Of a DNA stretch of 64,000 bases, positions 7,716-16,959 are shown in pieces (position 1 is the stretch's first letter; each line of letters begins with the position of its first letter). A program made the translations under genes and the position numbers. The stretch is taken from assembly GCF_026410925.1 (NCBI RefSeq), contig NZ_CP112972.1, positions 1,798,001-1,862,000 of the forward strand. Reading direction: 5' to 3'. This DNA is from Halovenus salina. Its GTDB lineage: Archaea > Halobacteriota > Halobacteria > Halobacteriales > Haloarculaceae. The notes beneath the pieces were generated by a model that worked only from the letters and a program-made list of their open reading frames with translations, was not told the DNA's origin and searched no databases.

Positions 7716-8747
7716 TTACTCCGAAGGTCTCTCGAACGCGAGCGTGACGACGTTTCCGGTGCCGTCCGCCCGGCGGTCAAACGATAGTGTTCCGCCAACC
7801 TGCTCCACGGTCCAGCGTACCAGCCACAGCCCAAGTCCGTCGCTGTGTTTGAGTGGCTGTTCGGTTCCCACGGTTATGACCTCACGGACCTGGCCAGGAA
7901 TCGGCTTGCACTCGTCTTCGACGGCGACTCGGGTTTCGGTCTCGTCTGTCTTGATACGGACGGTGACAGGGCCGTTACCGGAGGGGTGGTGGACGACGGC
8001 GTTCTCAATCAGTTCCGTGAGCGCGACGCTGTAGGACGGCGGCGCAATCGCACGAGCGCGGTCTGGCAGGACCGTCTCAACAGTCGCGTCGGGGTAGGTG
8101 ATGGTGAATCGCTCCCGGGCCATCTCCGTCTCGGCGACGAGTTCCTGGTTGCAGTCCTCGTCGGCCGGAATGTCGAGGTGTTTCTGGGCTTTCCGGGCCT
8201 TGTTGCTGAGGTTGATGACGTTCTGCCCACTTTTGACAATCTGGGTGGACGCGGTCTGGCAGACCTCGTCGTCGACGTTCTGGAGTGTCTCTGCGCGGGC
8301 GATGATGACGTTCATCTGGTTGCGGATGTTGTGTCTGAGCACGCGGTTCAGGATGCGAAGACGCTGCTGGAGTTGTTCGCCACCCCGCACGTCCTCGACA
8401 GCACCAGCGACCCGCCCCGACGAGAGGAGCGAACATCGCCATTCGACCTCGACGGCCGTCCCGTTTCTCGTTCGCAGCCGACTACTCCAGCTCTCGGCCG
8501 TCGTCGTCTTGTCGTTACGCAGAATCTGGAGGCGACGCTCCCATTCGCCTCTGTCGTCCTCGTGAACGAACGCCGCCATGTTCTCCCCCAGAAGATCCGC
8601 GCGGTCGTACCCCGAAAGGTCGAGTAAAGCACCGTTAACGACCGCGACAGCCCCACTCTCGTCGAGGGCGAACAACGGCTCTGTCGACTCCTCGATGAGT
8701 GCCTCGTTCAGCATGTCGTCCTCGTTCAGCATGTCATCCTCGTTCAC
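7716..8747 (-). CDS. PAS-domain sensor histidine kinase (haloarchaeal type)
   Basis: The 343-residue cytosolic kinase has one PAS sensor domain (about residues 17-120), an H-box VLRHNIRNQMNVI with phospho-acceptor His139, and a C-terminal HATPase domain (N box ELIENAVVHH, G box GLGLWLVRW). I chose the GTG at 8747 because a strong ribosome-binding site (GGAGGAA) lies just before it; the frame is open to 8855. No response regulator is adjacent, so its partner is unknown. Residues 2-13 are a duplicated NEDDML peptide. Confidence 0.85.
   Translation of the reverse strand: MNEDDMLNEDDMLNEALIEESTEPLFALDESGAVAVVNGALLDLSGYDRADLLGENMAAFVHEDDRGEWERRLQILRNDKTTTAESWSSRLRTRNGTAVEVEWRCSLLSSGRVAGAVEDVRGGEQLQQRLRILNRVLRHNIRNQMNVIIARAETLQNVDDEVCQTASTQIVKSGQNVINLSNKARKAQKHLDIPADEDCNQELVAETEMARERFTITYPDATVETVLPDRARAIAPPSYSVALTELIENAVVHHPSGNGPVTVRIKTDETETRVAVEDECKPIPGQVREVITVGTEQPLKHSDGLGLWLVRWTVEQVGGTLSFDRRADGTGNVVTLAFERPSE
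8710..8745. repeat. 18-base tandem duplication at the start of the histidine kinase gene
   Basis: Two near-identical 18-base units, differing at one base, encode the repeated NEDDML peptide right after the kinase start codon. The duplication also brings extra in-frame ATG codons, so it could alter start-site use. Confidence 0.6.
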
Positions 8748-8851
8748 AGTTCCTCCTTCCGGCCGCGTGGCGAGTGAGAGATATATCAGCCACGGGACCG
8801 ATTGGATAATAAATGCTAGCAGTTCACATCTCTTGTATGTGCCGGTGTGTT

Positions 8852-9634
8852 TCACTCCCCAACAAAGTCAGGGTCGTCGTCGCCGAAAAAGGCCGCGTAC
8901 CCACGCTCGTAGTCCTCCGTTTGGGTGGCCGCGCCGATGGTATCGGCCTCGGCAGCCAACTGGGCCTCGATACTGCGGTCGAAGCTCTCGGTGACCAGCC
9001 GGGAGGCCTCGCCGAGCGCGACCGTTGGCCCCTCGGTGAGCTGTGTGGCAAGCTCGTCGAGGCGGTCCTCAAACTCCGACGCCGGGACGGCCTCAGTCGC
9101 CAGGCCAAGCTCGACGGCACGGTCGGGGGAGATGGGTTCGTCGAGCAGGACAATCTCCTTGGCCGCCCGCAGGCCGACGAGCCGCGGGAGAAAAAACGTT
9201 GAGCCGCCGTCACCGGTCAGCCCGATGCGCGGATAGGCGAACTCTAGGCGGGCGTCCTCGCTGAGCACGAGCAGGTCGGGGAGGAGCGCGAGTCCGAATC
9301 CCGCTCCGGCGGCGACACCATCGATGCCGCCGAGGACAGGTTTGGGTGCCTGGTGAAACTGGACGATTGCCTCGTGAAGGCGGCCCGCCAGCCGGCGAAT
9401 CGCCGTCTCGTCGCCCGCGTCGCCCTCAAGCTGTGTGAGGTCGGCCCCCGTCCCGTAGAAGTCGCCGGTATGGGTGAGCACGATACAGCGCACGTCGGGG
9501 TCGCTCCCGAGTTCGGTCGCTGCGTCGACTAGCTCAGTCGCGGCATCGATGTCGAGCGCGTTTCGCGTCTCAGGGTTGTCAAACTGGACCGTTGCGATGC
9601 CGTCGGCTCGCTCTATCGTCAGCGCGTCGCTCAT
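8852..9634 (-). CDS. Enoyl-CoA hydratase/isomerase (crotonase) family protein
   Basis: The 260-residue protein is a full-length crotonase. It has the oxyanion-hole segments (GDFYGTGADL near residue 60 and GGIDGVAAGAGFGLAL near residue 100) and the family signature around residues 95-125. Such enzymes act on CoA thioesters, typically hydrating enoyl-CoA in fatty acid oxidation. The exact substrate cannot be read from sequence. The ATG at 9634 is used; the open frame upstream overlaps the neighbouring VOC gene and is not supported. Confidence 0.85.
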   Translation of the reverse strand: MSDALTIERADGIATVQFDNPETRNALDIDAATELVDAATELGSDPDVRCIVLTHTGDFYGTGADLTQLEGDAGDETAIRRLAGRLHEAIVQFHQAPKPVLGGIDGVAAGAGFGLALLPDLLVLSEDARLEFAYPRIGLTGDGGSTFFLPRLVGLRAAKEIVLLDEPISPDRAVELGLATEAVPASEFEDRLDELATQLTEGPTVALGEASRLVTESFDRSIEAQLAAEADTIGAATQTEDYERGYAAFFGDDDPDFVGE

Positions 9635-9659
9635 GTGCGTTGTGTCCGGCCGACGGCTC

Positions 9660-10010
9660 TTAACTCTCGGGGAGGTCGTGCAGGAACGTCTGGAACTCCG
9701 CGGTCCGGCCGTCGGGGTCCTCGGCGAAGAACTGGTAGATTTCGTAGGTTTCGTTCTCGTGGGGCTGTTCTGTGGCGGCGTCACCGACGGCCTCGTGAGC
9801 CTCGTCGACGCCGGCTTTGTCGTCGTAGACGAAAGTGAGGGTACCACAGTCGTCGGTGGTCGCTCGCTCACAGAAGCCAAACCGGAAGCCGTCGTAGTCG
9901 AGGATGGTACAGTCGGGCTGTTCGAGCCAGACGGTCGCGCCGACCCGTTCTATGTAAAAGTCGACGACCGCCTCGCGCTGTTCCGTGCTGAAAAAGACGA
10001 TTCCAGACAT
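9660..10010 (-). CDS. VOC-superfamily (glyoxalase/bleomycin-resistance fold) protein
   Basis: The 116-residue protein has the paired beta-alpha-beta-beta-beta layout of the vicinal oxygen chelate fold: it begins IVFFSTEQREAVVDFY and ends YQFFAEDPDGRTAEFQTFL. Some family members bind a metal through His and Glu, and a C-terminal Glu is present in AEFQ. Function is unassigned. It lies 25 bases upstream of the crotonase gene on the same strand, so the two may be co-transcribed. Confidence 0.7.
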   Translation of the reverse strand: MSGIVFFSTEQREAVVDFYIERVGATVWLEQPDCTILDYDGFRFGFCERATTDDCGTLTFVYDDKAGVDEAHEAVGDAATEQPHENETYEIYQFFAEDPDGRTAEFQTFLHDLPES

Positions 10011-10065
10011 CACTCGACGGAACGAGCGGCGGTGGCTTAGCTCCTCGTGTTCGGACTGTTCTCCC

Positions 10066-10078
10066 AAAATATTTTCAT
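10066..10078 (+). promoter_or_regulatory. TATA-like box before the winged-helix regulator
   Basis: AAAATATTTTCAT ends 24 bases before the GTG at 10102, the spacing of a leaderless haloarchaeal promoter. The box itself is a near-palindrome, so it may also be a protein site. Confidence 0.45.
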
Positions 10079-10101
10079 AGGTAGGTAACAACACTGGTGG
10101 C

Positions 10102-10449
10102 GTGGACCAACAGCGCATCGAGGCAGTACTCGACACAATCGGAGACGAACACGCCCGGGAACTTCTCGCCGCAATCAGCCGGGAGCCTCGCTCGGCCAAG
10201 GAGCTCGCAGACGAGTGTGAGCTCTCGTTGCCGACCGTCTACCGCCGTATCGAGATGCTTGAGGAGCACGAACTCGTCACCGACCAGACGCGCGTGACAG
10301 AGGACGGCAACGAGTATAACGTCTACGAGTCAGACTTCGAAAGCACCGTCGTCACGCTCGACAACGACGAGTACCAGGTTCGCATCTACCGGGAGAACAA
10401 CCTCCCCGACCGGTTCAGCCAGCTCTGGGAGGAACTGTGCGACGAGTGA
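10102..10449 (+). CDS. Winged-helix (ArsR-like) transcriptional regulator
   Basis: The 115-residue protein is a compact winged helix-turn-helix. The recognition region reads RSAKELADECELSLPTVYRR around residues 31-50, followed by a wing. The start is a GTG with a TATA-like box in place for a leaderless transcript. The next gene encodes a small membrane protein (DUF7521-like) 55 bases downstream. This pairing of winged helix and small membrane protein is recurrent in haloarchaea, so the two probably work together. Confidence 0.8.
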   Translation: MDQQRIEAVLDTIGDEHARELLAAISREPRSAKELADECELSLPTVYRRIEMLEEHELVTDQTRVTEDGNEYNVYESDFESTVVTLDNDEYQVRIYRENNLPDRFSQLWEELCDE

Positions 10450-10470
10450 CCGCCGCCGAGAGCGGACACG

Positions 10471-10480
10471 TTTATTAAAC
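10471..10480 (+). promoter_or_regulatory. TATA-like box before the DUF7521-like gene
   Basis: TTTATTAAAC lies 25-34 bases before the ATG at 10505, so this gene probably has its own leaderless promoter in addition to read-through from the regulator. Confidence 0.45.
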
Positions 10481-10504
10481 CGGTTCGTGTATATCCGAGA
10501 GTCG

Positions 10505-10801
10505 ATGGTCGATTTTGAGCTACTCGCGCGGGGGGTGTTGACGCTGTTGCGTGTGTTCGTCTTCGGGCTGAGCCTCGGTATCACACTCATCAGCTTCCAG
10601 GCGTACCGCCAACAGCAAACAGAGCGTCTCCAGTTTGCATTCGTGGGATTCGCGTTCATCAGCATGGGTGTGGCCGTGAGCACCGTCATCACCCGGTTTG
10701 GCTCCGATGCCGAGGCCGTCGTGTTGCTCTTTCTCGAAGGCGCCGAGACGGTGCCGTTTATCGTCGGCTTTAGCATGCTCTATCTGTCGCTGTACCGGTG
10801 A
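10505..10801 (+). CDS. DUF7521-like small membrane protein
   Basis: The 98-residue protein has three hydrophobic helices (about residues 5-28, 40-60 and 70-96) separated by short charged loops, one with QQQTERLQ. It resembles the haloarchaeal DUF7521 group often encoded beside a winged-helix regulator, as here. Function is unknown. An in-frame GTG at 10487 would lengthen it but overlaps the TATA-like region, so the ATG is preferred. Confidence 0.65.
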   Translation: MVDFELLARGVLTLLRVFVFGLSLGITLISFQAYRQQQTERLQFAFVGFAFISMGVAVSTVITRFGSDAEAVVLLFLEGAETVPFIVGFSMLYLSLYR

Positions 10802-10832
10802 CAGCGGCCGAGCGCCGACAGTTGTTTCGGTC

Positions 10833-10840
10833 TTTTTATG
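10833..10840 (+). promoter_or_regulatory. TATA-like box of the UvrD-type helicase gene
   Basis: TTTTTATG at 26-33 bases before the ATG at 10866. The T-run may also help end transcription of the preceding gene. Confidence 0.4.
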
Positions 10841-10865
10841 AGTCTCCGCACCTATAAGATGTGCA

Positions 10866-12716
10866 ATGACCGACTCGACTCACGTGACACGTCTGTTCGG
10901 CGGCCCGGGAAGCGGGAAGACGACCGCGCTGCTTGACCGGGTCGAAACCCTTCTCGAATCGGAAGACGATGTCGAAATTCGTGACGTGCTGGTGGTTTCC
11001 TACACCCGTGCGGCCGCCGCCGAGATACGCGAACGACTCGCAGAACGACTCGATACGACGCCCCGAGCGTTGCGTGGCAACGTCTGTACGATGCACGCAA
11101 AGGCCTACGACCTGCTCAATCTCTCCAGCAACGATGTCGTTGGCGAGTCAGACAAACAGGATTTCTGTGAGGATTACGGCATCGACTACGAGGACGAGTA
11201 CGAGGGGTCGCGCCGTCGCTCGGCCCGCTCGACGACGCTTGGCAACAAGGTTATCGCGACCAGCCAGTGGCTCCAGCGAACCAACCGTGACGTGGGTGAC
11301 TGGTACGACGTTCCCTTCCAGTGGGACGACGAGGACGTCCGCCTGCCGCCGGATATCGACGACAACGCCCAAACTGGCAACAAGTACACCCCAACCTGGC
11401 CCAGCGACGACGACCGTCTCGACATCCCAGAGGCAATCAGTGCATGGCGCTCCTGGAAGGGGAACAACGGACTGGTCGGCTTCGCCGACATGCTCGAACG
11501 AGTCAAGCAGCGCTCGCTGTTGCCCAGTGTTGACTACCTCGTCATCGACGAGTTTCAGGACATCACCACGCTCCAGTACGGCGTCTACGAGGAGTGGCGC
11601 CCCCACATGGAGCGTGTCCTGATTGCGGGCGACGACGACCAGGTCGTCTACGCCTGGCAAGGTGCAGACCCAGACCTCCTGCTGGACGAGGGGGTTGACG
11701 ACGACGTCATTCTCCCCAACTCTTACCGACTCCCGTCGCGGATTCTCCACGCAGTCAACCAGGAGGTCGAACACATCGACAAGCGCCAGGAGAAAGATCT
11801 CGAACCGCGCAAAGAGGGCGGGAACGTCGAAGCGCTCCGGAATCGCTCGATGCTCGACCTCGCCCGCGAGACCGTCCGGACGGTCGAGGAGACCGACGAG
11901 ACGGTGATGGTGCTCTTTCGCGCCCGCTATCAGATGTTCCAGTTCATCGATGAATTCATCGACGAGGGGATTCCCTTCCAGTGTCTGACAGACCAGCGGA
12001 TGTGGACCGACCGGCTCGGCCAGTACGTCGCGGCAATCGAGCATCTCGCCGAGGACGAGCCGATGAACTGCCTGCAGGCCCGCCGGCTCGCGGATATGCT
12101 GGCTGACTCGGCCTTCGGAACGGGCGAGCGCGACGACCTCTTTGACGTGCTCGACGACCGCGAAGAGGAAGCTGACGTCGACGACCTCGTCGAACTTGAT
12201 ATCGAGCCAGATGTTATCCGCGACCACGCGCCGTTCGCGCCGGACCCGCCGGCAGCCGCCGACATGCTCCGGAAAGTGACACAGTTCCAGGAGCGCAGCG
12301 TCGACGCCTACTTCAACAGCACCTACGAGGGGATGGACCACGACCGCGTCCGGCTTGGCACCATCCACTCCGCGAAGGGTCGCGAGGCCGACCACGTCTT
12401 CGTCGGCACGGACCTTACCGAGAAGGTCGTCGAGCAGATGGCCGCGACCGCCGACCAGGAGGACAAACCGATTCCCGGTGACGTCGAGTTCACTAAACAC
12501 ACCAGTCCCGTGCCGACGATGACCGACAACGAGCGGCGTGTCTTCTACGTCGGCATGTCCCGTGCCCGCGAACGGCTCGTCTTGCTCGAAGGGCTCGTCG
12601 ACGGCGCGCCGACGCTTCCGCTCGACGTGCTCCTGTACGACGAGCCACGCGAGGAGATGACCCTCGAAGAGATACTCGAAGACGCGACAGAGCCCGAGCC
12701 CCCCGTCGCACAGTAG
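10866..12716 (+). CDS. UvrD/Rep-type superfamily 1 DNA helicase
   Basis: The 616-residue protein carries the superfamily 1A helicase motifs in order: Walker A GGPGSGKTT (about residues 12-20), motif Ia SYTRAAAAEI, motif II DEFQD, motif III GDDDQVVYAWQG, motif V TIHSAKGREADHVFV and motif VI YVGMSRARERL. It should unwind DNA in the 3' to 5' direction during repair or replication restart. It is shorter than bacterial UvrD (about 720 residues). No nuclease domain is seen. It stands alone with its own promoter. Confidence 0.9.
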   Translation: MTDSTHVTRLFGGPGSGKTTALLDRVETLLESEDDVEIRDVLVVSYTRAAAAEIRERLAERLDTTPRALRGNVCTMHAKAYDLLNLSSNDVVGESDKQDFCEDYGIDYEDEYEGSRRRSARSTTLGNKVIATSQWLQRTNRDVGDWYDVPFQWDDEDVRLPPDIDDNAQTGNKYTPTWPSDDDRLDIPEAISAWRSWKGNNGLVGFADMLERVKQRSLLPSVDYLVIDEFQDITTLQYGVYEEWRPHMERVLIAGDDDQVVYAWQGADPDLLLDEGVDDDVILPNSYRLPSRILHAVNQEVEHIDKRQEKDLEPRKEGGNVEALRNRSMLDLARETVRTVEETDETVMVLFRARYQMFQFIDEFIDEGIPFQCLTDQRMWTDRLGQYVAAIEHLAEDEPMNCLQARRLADMLADSAFGTGERDDLFDVLDDREEEADVDDLVELDIEPDVIRDHAPFAPDPPAAADMLRKVTQFQERSVDAYFNSTYEGMDHDRVRLGTIHSAKGREADHVFVGTDLTEKVVEQMAATADQEDKPIPGDVEFTKHTSPVPTMTDNERRVFYVGMSRARERLVLLEGLVDGAPTLPLDVLLYDEPREEMTLEEILEDATEPEPPVAQ

Positions 12717-12756
12717 AACCCACTCTTTTAGGGCTCGCCCTGCTATCGAATACCAG

Positions 12757-13674
12757 ATGGACGAGGAGTTCGGCCTGCTCGACACAGACGAGACAGACTC
12801 ACCGGGCGACGAGTGGGAGGAAATCGACTACTCTGATACCGAAGCCGACCGTATCGCCCGTGAGCGCGACAGAGAGTTCAGCCAGTTCCGCGACCGAATT
12901 ACGGACGCAGACCAGTTCAAAGTCCAGGAGTCGGTCTTCGACGAGGCGACATACGGGGCGCTCTACAAATTGGTTCAGGACGGCCACATTGACGCCTTCG
13001 GCGGCCCCATCTCGACGGGCAAGGAGGCGAACGTCTACTCGGCGCTGGCCGGGGAGCACGAGGCGCGTTCCGCCTCAGAACAGCCGAGCGGTGACGGCGA
13101 AGAGCCGCGAGGCCAGGAGGTCGCGGTCAAGATATACCGCATCAACGCCTCCGATTTCAGAGAGATGGGCGAGTACCTCGAAGGCGACCCCCGTTTCGAG
13201 CAGGTCGCAAACGACAAGAAGGCAATCGTCATCGGGTGGGTCCGCAAGGAGTTCGCCAACCTCGACCGCGCGCTCGCGGCGGGTGTACGCGTCCCGAAAC
13301 CGATTGCCGTCGAGCGAAACGTCCTCGTGATGGAGTATCTCGGCACGGCCGACGGCCGGGCAAAGCGACTCTCGGAGGTCCACGTCGAGAACCCACGGAC
13401 GGCATACGAGGTGGTCCGGGAGTACATGACCCGGCTCTACGATGCGGGCATCGTCCACGGCGACCTCTCGGAGTACAACATCGTCATCCAGGAGTCCGAA
13501 CTGGTGGTCATCGACGTAGGCCAAGCGGTGACAATTCACCATCCAAACAGCGACGACTTCCTCGACCGGGACTGTGAGAACGTGGCGGCCTTTTTTGCCC
13601 GACAGGGTGTTGACACCGACGGCGAGCAGCTACGCGAGTACGTCGAGGCACACGCAAATCCGCGCAGCGAATGA
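12757..13674 (+). CDS. rio1: RIO-type atypical serine/threonine kinase Rio1
   Basis: Archaeal Rio1 takes part in maturation of the small ribosomal subunit. The 305-residue protein has the RIO1 signature nucleotide loop STGKEANVYSA, the ATP-contacting lysine in VAVKIYRI, the catalytic loop IVHGDLSEYNIVI and the metal-binding IDVGQAV. An acidic insertion (about residues 108-124) between the nucleotide loop and the lysine strand is longer than usual. Its stop overlaps the start of the next gene by 4 bases, which suggests co-translation. Confidence 0.92.
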   Translation: MDEEFGLLDTDETDSPGDEWEEIDYSDTEADRIARERDREFSQFRDRITDADQFKVQESVFDEATYGALYKLVQDGHIDAFGGPISTGKEANVYSALAGEHEARSASEQPSGDGEEPRGQEVAVKIYRINASDFREMGEYLEGDPRFEQVANDKKAIVIGWVRKEFANLDRALAAGVRVPKPIAVERNVLVMEYLGTADGRAKRLSEVHVENPRTAYEVVREYMTRLYDAGIVHGDLSEYNIVIQESELVVIDVGQAVTIHHPNSDDFLDRDCENVAAFFARQGVDTDGEQLREYVEAHANPRSE

Positions 13675-14603
13675 GCTATCTCGGCCTCGACATCGGGGGA
13701 ACGACACTGGCGGCAGCAGTTGCGACCGACGGCGTCGAACCGGTCGCGACCGCGACAGTTCCGACACCACAGGGCACAGAGAAACAAACCGCCACGGAGC
13801 GACTCCGTGGACTCGTCGAGCAGGTCTGTGAAGCAGCCGGCCTGAAGCCGACTGCTATCACGGCCGCGGGCGTTGGGTCGGTCGGCCCGCTCGACCAGAA
13901 ACAGGGGGCAGTCACCAGTCCAGCAAACGTCTCCGACGAGACGGTTCCGGTCGTCGAGGTGCTCCGTGACCTGCTCGGAACCGACGCAGTTGTCCTGCAC
14001 AACGACGCGACCTGTGGCGCTATCGCCGAACGCCGCGCCGCATCGGCGGAAAATCTGGTCTATCTTACCCTCTCGACGGGAATCGGGGCGGGAATCGTCG
14101 CCGACGACAAAGTAGTACTCGGCGAGGACGGCAACGCCGGTGAGGTCGGCCACCTGACCGTCGACCCTGCAGGGACGCTGCCCTGTGGCTGTGGCGGCGA
14201 GGGTCACTGGGAGGCGTACTGCGGCGGCGCGAACCTCCCACGGTACGCCCGGCATCTCCACGAGACCGAGTCAGTCGAGACGCGGTTGTCGCTCGGGGGT
14301 TCGACGTTCACAGCCGGGGACATCTTCGCGGCCGCCAGCGAGGACGACCTTGCGGCGCTGGTCCTCGAACGGGTCGGCTACTGGAACACTGTCGGCGTCG
14401 CAGCCCTCGTCCAGACGGTCGCGCCCGCCTGCGTCGCGGTCGGGGGCGCTATCGCCCGGAACAACCCCGACGCCGTATTGGAGCCAGTTCGTGAGCGTCT
14501 GCCAGAGCAGACGTTTCTCGACGCGCCCGAGATACGGCTGGCGACGTGTGAGGAGCCCGTGCTCACGGGCGCGCTCGTCGCCGCACGGCGTCTCGTCGAG
14601 TAG
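13671..14603 (+). CDS. ROK-family sugar kinase (probable glucokinase)
   Basis: The 310-residue protein starts YLGLDIGGTT, the phosphate-binding motif of ROK proteins. It has the catalytic Asp in LHNDATCGAIAE and the metal-binding block CGCGGEGHWEAYCGG, in which His stands where many bacterial members have Cys. No helix-turn-helix is present, so it is an enzyme rather than an Xyl-type repressor. ATP-dependent phosphorylation of glucose or another hexose is likely. It is translationally coupled to rio1. Confidence 0.85.
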   Translation: MSYLGLDIGGTTLAAAVATDGVEPVATATVPTPQGTEKQTATERLRGLVEQVCEAAGLKPTAITAAGVGSVGPLDQKQGAVTSPANVSDETVPVVEVLRDLLGTDAVVLHNDATCGAIAERRAASAENLVYLTLSTGIGAGIVADDKVVLGEDGNAGEVGHLTVDPAGTLPCGCGGEGHWEAYCGGANLPRYARHLHETESVETRLSLGGSTFTAGDIFAAASEDDLAALVLERVGYWNTVGVAALVQTVAPACVAVGGAIARNNPDAVLEPVRERLPEQTFLDAPEIRLATCEEPVLTGALVAARRLVE

Positions 14604-14604
14604 C

Positions 14605-15951
14605 TCAGTCCAGGGTCGGCGGTTCTGCTTCGTTCGGGGAGTCCGCAAGCACCGCCTGCTCGGGCAGGGATGGGTCGGGTTTCCGCCCGAGTGTAAGCAG
14701 TCGTTCGGCGAGGGTCAGCTCCTCTGGGCTCGGGCTCGGCTTCTCTATCTCCTCGAACTCAACAGCAACCCCCTCGTCCTCGGCCGCGATACGGACGGCC
14801 GCAAGCTGGTAGGAGGGATAAAACACCGGCGGCAACACGCCGACGATGCCGTCCCGGCGGTGGAGGCGTTTCAGCCAGGTGCCGCTGTTGACGAGTAAGC
14901 CGCCATCTACCTCCCGCAGGGTCGGACGGTGGGTGTGGCCGTAACAGAAAATCTCTGTGTTTGGCTCACTCTTGAACACCTCGCCGGCCGCGTTGACGTA
15001 CGGCGACTCGGCATCGACAGTGAGGGCAGTTTCGAAGACGCCAAAGCGGTCGACAGTCTTGCGGATATCGCGACGGAGCAGATACAGCGGTATCCCCACG
15101 ACCAGAAGGAGCCCGGCGACGGCGACGTTCGCGCCGAGGAATATCCAGGCCGCGGTCCCCGCGAGCCCGAACAGCTGGAAGACCGACTGAAGCTGATCGA
15201 CAGGGGCAGACCAGATGCCAGCGATGTCGAGGCCGGCCAGCACCGCGAGGATGGCGCTGACGTTGAACAACAGCAGGAAGGGCAACAGCGAGTACCGCAG
15301 CAGTGGACTCATCTCCCGGTAGAAGTACTTCGAGAGGAGCCAAACCGGCATCCGCTCTGTGGGCGTGACCGCCTGGACATCCTTCAGCCAGTTGAATTTC
15401 CCACGGTCTGAGAGCTGGCCGGCCCGACTGATGACGTGGGTGGTGTAGTAGTAGCCGACCGGCGTCACGTGGGGATTCCCCCAGTCCTCGATGTGGTTGT
15501 TCGGGTCCCGCTGGTGGCCGTGTTCGAAATGAATCGTCCGGTCGCCAACCGACCGGGAGGTCGAGGGGTCCCGAACGAGGTCGACGTTGTACGCCGCAAA
15601 TAGCTCCTCGAACTCCTCGTAGGCCGCCAGCTCGTAGTCGTGGTTCCCGGGCAGCAACGTGATATCGACGTTCTCCCCGGTCGCCCGGAGCTGTGCGAAC
15701 AGGTCGGGGTATGCTTCGACCAGCGCGTCGAACTTCTCGGTCCCGTCGAGCGAGGTAAACTCCCAGAGGCCGAAGGCGTCCCCGTTGATGACGAGTTCGG
15801 CGTTCTCGTCGGTGGTTTCGAGCCGCTCTAGAAATCCGAGCAGCTCCTCGCGGAACGGAATCTCCTCCAGCTGTTCGTCACCCCCGATGTGGAGGTCGCT
15901 GATCACGTAGTAGACGCGGTCGTCCGACTCTGTTTCCATCGTCTCTGTCAT
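14605..15951 (-). CDS. Membrane-associated calcineurin-like metallophosphoesterase
   Basis: The 448-residue protein has all main metallophosphoesterase motifs: VISDLHIGG (residue 17 onward), INGDAFGLWE, PGNHDYEL, FEHGHQRD and YGHTHRP. An insert of two hydrophobic helices (about residues 218-248 and 264-292) between the second and third metal motifs should anchor it in the membrane. The overall layout recalls UDP-diacylglucosamine hydrolase-type enzymes, but haloarchaea lack that substrate, so the target is unknown. It converges on the ROK kinase gene. Confidence 0.8.
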   Translation of the reverse strand: MTETMETESDDRVYYVISDLHIGGDEQLEEIPFREELLGFLERLETTDENAELVINGDAFGLWEFTSLDGTEKFDALVEAYPDLFAQLRATGENVDITLLPGNHDYELAAYEEFEELFAAYNVDLVRDPSTSRSVGDRTIHFEHGHQRDPNNHIEDWGNPHVTPVGYYYTTHVISRAGQLSDRGKFNWLKDVQAVTPTERMPVWLLSKYFYREMSPLLRYSLLPFLLLFNVSAILAVLAGLDIAGIWSAPVDQLQSVFQLFGLAGTAAWIFLGANVAVAGLLLVVGIPLYLLRRDIRKTVDRFGVFETALTVDAESPYVNAAGEVFKSEPNTEIFCYGHTHRPTLREVDGGLLVNSGTWLKRLHRRDGIVGVLPPVFYPSYQLAAVRIAAEDEGVAVEFEEIEKPSPSPEELTLAERLLTLGRKPDPSLPEQAVLADSPNEAEPPTLD

Positions 15952-16065
15952 CAGTGCCGAGTCGTATAACAGTTACACCTGGAACGTCCCATCAGTAACT
16001 GTAGTTGTACTCTATAGAGATTATTACAAGCAAGATTGAAGTTGTGCAAGTGTATTTGTAGTGCT

Positions 16066-16959
16066 ATGCAAGAAGATATTGGGACCAGTCGGGCAGCGAG
16101 CCAGCCCCCGGTATCGGAGGAGGGGGGAGACGCCGGCACCGTCGTGGGGACAGCCACGGACCGGACAGGTGACACAGAGTCGGTCGCGAAGACCGACTTT
16201 CCCGGTACGGGGGGCGTCTCGCTGGTCGGTTCCGGTCCCGGCCACCCGGAGTTGTTGACGCGGCGAGCGTGGCATCGCCTTCAGTCGGCTGATGTAGTGT
16301 TGTACGACTCGCTGACTGGCGATGCTATCGTCGACGCCGTCCCCGCGACGGCCGAGACAATCGACGTCGGGAAACGGCCACCGAACCGAACGTCACAGGC
16401 AGAGATTAACGAGCTCATGTGTACACGCGCGAGCGAGGGGGAGTACGTCGTCCGGCTGAAAGGCGGCGATCCCAACGTCTTCGGACGGGGCGGCGAGGAG
16501 GCAGAGCACCTCGCCGTGGAGGAAGTCCCGTTCGAGGTCGTGCCGGGTATCTCGAGCGTACTCGCGGCTTCGAGCGTCAGCGGCATCCCCTTGACCCACC
16601 GCCACTGTTCGTCGAGTCTCACCGTCATCACCGGCCACCAGACCCCAGAGAAGGCAGACAGCGCAATCGACTGGCCGGCAATCGCCGACAGTATCGACGC
16701 CGGCGGCACGCTCATCGTCCTGATGGGGGTCTCGAAGCTGCCCGAGAACGTCCGGGCACTGCGCGACCACGGCGTTCCTGCAGAGACGCCCGTTGCAATG
16801 GTCGAGAACGTGAGTCTCGACACCGAACGGACCATCGTTGGAACACTCGACACCATCGTCTCGCGCAGTGAATCGGCCGGCATCGAGTCACCGGCGGTCA
16901 CGATTGTCGGCGAGGTAGTCACCGTGCGCGAAGACGTGTCCGACCTCCTCCAGCGGTGA
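16066..16959 (+). CDS. cobA: Uroporphyrinogen-III C-methyltransferase (SUMT)
   Basis: This enzyme methylates uroporphyrinogen III twice to precorrin-2, the branch point to siroheme, heme (archaeal route) and cobalamin. The 297-residue protein has an N-terminal acidic extension of about 46 residues, then the tetrapyrrole methylase core: VSLVGSGPGHPELLT, RLKGGDPNVFGRGGEE, VVPGISSVLAA and LMGVSKL. The ATG at 16066 is preferred over an upstream TTG. A TATTACAA element sits at 16022-16029. The next gene overlaps its end by 4 bases, coupling the two steps. Confidence 0.93.
   Translation: MQEDIGTSRAASQPPVSEEGGDAGTVVGTATDRTGDTESVAKTDFPGTGGVSLVGSGPGHPELLTRRAWHRLQSADVVLYDSLTGDAIVDAVPATAETIDVGKRPPNRTSQAEINELMCTRASEGEYVVRLKGGDPNVFGRGGEEAEHLAVEEVPFEVVPGISSVLAASSVSGIPLTHRHCSSSLTVITGHQTPEKADSAIDWPAIADSIDAGGTLIVLMGVSKLPENVRALRDHGVPAETPVAMVENVSLDTERTIVGTLDTIVSRSESAGIESPAVTIVGEVVTVREDVSDLLQR

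Noticed and set aside
11148..12785. 545-codon open frame antisense to the UvrD-type helicase
   Set aside because: The helicase has all its motifs on the plus strand; the antisense frame is a by-product of high GC and shows no motif.
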